A stretch of DNA of 6,506 bases from an uncultured Collinsella sp. (GTDB lineage Bacteria; Actinomycetota; Coriobacteriia; Coriobacteriales; Coriobacteriaceae): positions 1 through 6,506 of the forward strand of contig CATZRJ010000072.1 in the NCBI GenBank assembly GCA_958423535.1, read 5' to 3'. Positions 5,135 through 6,506 of this stretch are shown piece by piece; within the stretch, counting starts at the first letter, position 1, and the number at the start of each line of letters is the position of its first letter. The notes beneath the pieces were generated by a model. The model was not told the origin of the DNA. It did no database searches and saw only the letters and a program-made list of their open reading frames with translations. The translations under genes were made by a program, and so were the position numbers.

Positions 5135-5154
5135 GCGGGTCGACACCGCTAACG

Positions 5155-5187
5155 AAACGGGGAGGGTTTTTGACCCTCCCCGTTTTT
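5155..5187. terminator. Strong bidirectional intrinsic terminator
   Basis: AAACGGGGAGGGT (5155-5167) and ACCCTCCCCGTTT (5173-5185) form a 13-bp stem with a TTTTG loop. The run of five T (5183-5187) serves rightward transcription from the toxin-antitoxin operon. On the minus strand the stem ends in TTTCGTT, usable by the converging gene. The stop codon of that converging gene (TAA, 5188-5186) lies partly within the terminator's T-run, an extremely tight arrangement. Confidence 0.92.
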
Positions 5188-5752
5188 ACGCTTGCCACCA
5201 CGGACGCCCATCGTACGGACGACCGTCGGGCAGCCTGTCGTACTCGCGCGGCCCCGTCTCCAGCAGCTCCTTGGCGCGGTCTGGGTCATAGCGCACATCC
5301 CAGGGAGAGCAGTAATACCATGCGGAATTGCCTCCGTATCGGGTAAGCCGCCACCGAGCTTCGGCAATCGGAACGAAGCCGAGATCGCACCACTGGTAGG
5401 CGGTGTGGTCGCGGCGGCCCTCCTGCAAGGTTTCCTCGTCGATGTGAGCCCCCCAACAATCGAGAAGGTCTTTGCGATGCTGTTCCGCGCGGGCGGCGCC
5501 CTCGATGCGCTCGCACTCCTCGGCGTCGCGCTTGGCCTTGGCGTCGGCGCGGCGGCGGCGGTTGACGGCTTCGACATCCTTCTTCGCCCAAGGGCGGGTC
5601 TGCTCGACGCTGTAAAACATCATGGTCTCGTTACCGTTGGGCGAGCGCCAGGAGCGCTCGACACCCTTCTTGAGCTGGCCTTTAAGCACGTGGCGGTGCT
5701 TCTTCTCCCATTGTGCAGCAGTGCGGTACTCGATTCCGTCGATGTTAATCAT
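5186..5752 (-). CDS. Hypothetical 188-aa protein, second gene of a leftward operon
   Basis: I do not recognise this protein as a named family. Three parts can be seen. The N-terminal segment, about 1-58, reads INIDGIEYRTAAQWEKKHR and later FYSVEQTRPW, like a small substrate- or peptide-binding module. A very basic/acidic helix at about 59-96 (VNRRRRADAKAKRDAEECERIEGAARAEQHRK) is probably a coiled coil. The C-terminal domain is rich in W, Y, C and D (about 98-188), with C99, C122 and C148 and two DGRP motifs near the end. No signal peptide or membrane helix is visible. The ATG at 5752 overlaps the end of the upstream small gene by 8 bp, so expression is coupled. The stop lies in the terminator shared with the toxin-antitoxin operon. 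Its role is unknown; mobilization, copy control or defence are all open. Confidence 0.78.
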   Translation of the reverse strand: MINIDGIEYRTAAQWEKKHRHVLKGQLKKGVERSWRSPNGNETMMFYSVEQTRPWAKKDVEAVNRRRRADAKAKRDAEECERIEGAARAEQHRKDLLDCWGAHIDEETLQEGRRDHTAYQWCDLGFVPIAEARWRLTRYGGNSAWYYCSPWDVRYDPDRAKELLETGPREYDRLPDGRPYDGRPWWQA

Positions 5753-5921
5753 CGTCCTCGACCTCCTCGGTCAGATCGCAGTCGAGGTATACGCGCACGT
5801 ACCCGCTCTCGCCGCGGTTGGGGTACTCGCGCGAACGCTCGAGCACGCACCCAGCCGCCTGCATCGCGGCGGCGATGCGCCGAACCTCGTCGGTCATGCC
5901 CTCAAGACGAACCCTGACCAT
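5745..5921 (-). CDS. Small DUF3970-like protein (58 aa)
   Basis: This 58-aa protein begins MVRVRLEGMTDEVRRIAAAM and continues to SREYPNRGESGYVRVYLDCDL before an acidic tail. The spacing of VRLEG, the short helix, and YPNRG..YVRVYL matches the pattern I recall for DUF3970-type small proteins. They form a compact alpha/beta fold of unknown function, found in Bacillus and other Gram-positives and often on plasmids or phages. The start is firm: a perfect AAGGAGG (5933-5927) lies 5 bases upstream of ATG at 5921. The 3' end overlaps the next gene by 8 bp, forming a two-gene operon. It has no catalytic motifs, so a regulatory or partner role for the 188-aa protein is possible but unproven. Confidence 0.8.
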   Translation of the reverse strand: MVRVRLEGMTDEVRRIAAAMQAAGCVLERSREYPNRGESGYVRVYLDCDLTEEVEDDD

Positions 5922-5943
5922 GACAACCTCCTTGCCTTGAACC

Positions 5944-5966
5944 CTGCGCCACCGTCCGTGGCGCAG
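5944..5966 (-). promoter_or_regulatory. Leader hairpin upstream of the DUF3970-like gene
   Basis: CTGCGCCAC (5944-5952) and GTGGCGCAG (5958-5966) form a perfect 9-bp stem with a 5-base loop. It lies 10 bases upstream of the strong Shine-Dalgarno at 5933-5927. There is no T-run on either side, so it is not an ordinary terminator. It could protect the mRNA 5' end or tune translation. Confidence 0.5.
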
Positions 5967-5980
5967 CCTAAGCGTACGGC

Positions 5981-6003
5981 TCCAAAAAAGTCCGAAAAAG
6001 TCT
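5981..6003. repeat. Two phased A-tracts (10-bp direct repeat)
   Basis: TCCAAAAAAG (5981-5990) and TCCGAAAAAG (5991-6000), followed by TCT, repeat with a 10-bp period, so two A-tracts fall one helical turn apart. Phased A-tracts can bend DNA. They lie in the leader of the leftward operon, between its candidate promoter and the leader hairpin. Two tracts alone give only modest curvature, so the significance is uncertain. Confidence 0.4.
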
Positions 6004-6048
6004 AGTTATCGCAGGTCAGACGTGCCATCGCGCAGGCGCACATGCACG

Positions 6049-6077
6049 CGTATATTTACACGCGCGACCCCTCCAAA
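6049..6077 (-). promoter_or_regulatory. Candidate promoter of the DUF3970-like operon
   Basis: On the minus strand TTTGGA (6077-6072), a 17-base spacer and TATACG (6054-6049) resemble a sigma-70-type promoter. The rep promoter candidate uses the same -10 hexamer. Transcription would begin near 6042, giving a leader of about 120 bases with the A-tract repeat and hairpin. Adjacent features are the palindrome AAAATATTTT (6075-6084) and two CACGCG direct repeats (6045, 6059). The rest of the gene-free stretch 5922-6181 shows no coding region. Confidence 0.4.
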
Positions 6078-6145
6078 ATATTTTTTCGCCACTGCCGCGG
6101 CAGCCGCGAACGGTCGGGATGCCGCTGCGGGCGGCCGTTGCCAAA

Positions 6146-6182
6146 GCCGCCGCCAAGGTAGCTGAAGCTACCGTCCGGCGGC
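6146..6182 (-). terminator. Two-part hairpin at the relaxase 3' end
   Basis: GCCGCCG (6146-6152) pairs with CGGCGGC (6176-6182), and inside it GGTAGCT (6157-6163) pairs with AGCTACC (6166-6172). The structure begins at the last base of the relaxase stop codon (TAG, 6184-6182). It is followed leftward only by TTTGGC, so it lacks a good U-tract. It may be a weak or factor-assisted terminator or a 3' mRNA-stabilising element. The pairing is clear; efficiency is not. Confidence 0.55.
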
Positions 6183-6506
6183 TAGTGCTTGGGCTTGTGG
6201 CCGCGGGGGCGTTTCTGTTCGGCCTGCGGCGGCTCGGGCTTGCGAGGCGCGGGGTCCTCGCCCGCGAGCCTCGCCCGCTCGTCAGCGAGCTTGCGGCGCT
6301 CGATGCCCAGCCCCGCGGCCTTGAGCAGGGGGCCGGACAGCATCGCAGCGCTGTTGCCGCCCTGCAGCTGGCGAATCTTGAGGTCAAGTGCGGCAATTTG
6401 CTCGTCAAGCTGAGCGATCATCTCCGCGCGGGTATCGACCTGATCCGCGGTGGCCATGGCCACGCGGCGTTGGGCATCGGCGGCCGCGGCGGCGGTGGCC
6501 ATGGCC
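6182..6506 (-). CDS. mobA: MobQ-family relaxase, C-terminal part (completes the gene at 1-1137)
   Basis: This is the 3' portion of the relaxase on the circular molecule, ending at TAG 6184-6182. Positions 6452-6506 repeat 1-55, so 6451-6182 adds the last 89 residues. The frame agrees: the codon occupying 3-1 corresponds to 6454-6452. The segment continues the Ala/Arg-rich coiled coil (MIAQLDEQIAALDLKIRQLQ). It ends in a basic, proline-rich tail (RKPEPPQAEQKRPRGHKPKH) that probably contacts DNA or the coupling protein. Read as a linear fragment it looks like an unrelated small coiled-coil ORF, which would be a mis-annotation. Confidence 0.88.
   Translation of the reverse strand, partial: AMATAAAAADAQRRVAMATADQVDTRAEMIAQLDEQIAALDLKIRQLQGGNSAAMLSGPLLKAAGLGIERRKLADERARLAGEDPAPRKPEPPQAEQKRPRGHKPKH
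6452..6506. repeat. Terminal direct overlap, right copy (circular contig)
   Basis: This is the second copy of the 55-bp terminal identity and duplicates positions 1-55. On the circular molecule it should be counted once. It encodes part of the relaxase C-terminal region on the minus strand. Confidence 0.93.

Noticed and set aside
5192..5917. 241-aa rightward open frame opposite the 188-aa and DUF3970-like genes
   Set aside because: The leftward genes have a near-perfect Shine-Dalgarno and family-like sequence. The rightward frame lacks a start signal and looks like a compositional artefact.
6016..6408. 130-aa leftward frame overlapping the relaxase 3' end
   Set aside because: It is out of frame with the relaxase C-terminus, which is confirmed by joining the ends, and it has Ser/Arg-rich shadow-type composition.

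Overview
The window reads as one complete circular plasmid of about 6,451 bp, opened inside a gene. The first 55 bases (1-55) recur exactly as the last 55 (6452-6506). Joining 6451 to 1 restores one uninterrupted, in-frame relaxase gene across the seam. The rest is a compact, GC-rich plasmid backbone with Shine-Dalgarno starts (including GTG and TTG starts), short overlaps between genes and GC-rich hairpin terminators. No resistance gene, metabolic cargo, insertion sequence, CRISPR array, tRNA or rRNA was seen. The composition and protein styles suggest a high-GC Gram-positive host, most likely an intestinal Coriobacteriia/Eggerthellaceae-type actinobacterium. That host call is inference only.

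Mobilization region (6182-6451 joined to 1-2135). A MobQ/MobA-MobL relaxase of 468 aa is read leftward from 1137, through the seam, to 6182. A 351-bp gene-free stretch (1138-1488) separates it from a divergent pair of small genes: a TraD/MobC-like relaxosome accessory protein (1489-1812) and a translationally coupled unknown (1809-2135). The gene-free stretch holds a candidate oriT with a GTGCG/CACT core, inverted repeats, and a strongly structured leader in front of the relaxase.

Replication and maintenance region (2161-4560). A leftward operon encodes a 604-aa replication initiator with an archaeo-eukaryotic primase-type catalytic core and a C-terminal helix-turn-helix. It overlaps by 14 bp a 158-aa protein with an N-terminal HTH, a coiled coil and a Trp/Arg-rich tail. 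That layout resembles single-protein partition factors such as pSK1 Par, KfrA or RacA. A dense cluster of TTCCCG/CGGGAA repeats and nested palindromes straddles the junction of the two genes (2566-2766). It is a candidate centromere, operator or iteron array. A 14-bp hairpin (2161-2195) separates this operon from the convergent mobilization genes.

Addiction module (4561-5187). Two 18-bp operator palindromes 44 bp apart flank an extended -10 promoter. They precede an RHH antitoxin (GTG start) and an overlapping RelE/ParE-type toxin (TTG start), followed by a strong bidirectional terminator.

Leftward two-gene unit of unclear role (5186-5921). A 58-aa DUF3970-like protein overlaps an unrecognised 188-aa protein by 8 bp. 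Its leader (5922-6060) contains a hairpin, phased A-tracts and a plausible promoter. The unit sits between the toxin-antitoxin module and the relaxase 3' end and is the least explained part of the plasmid.
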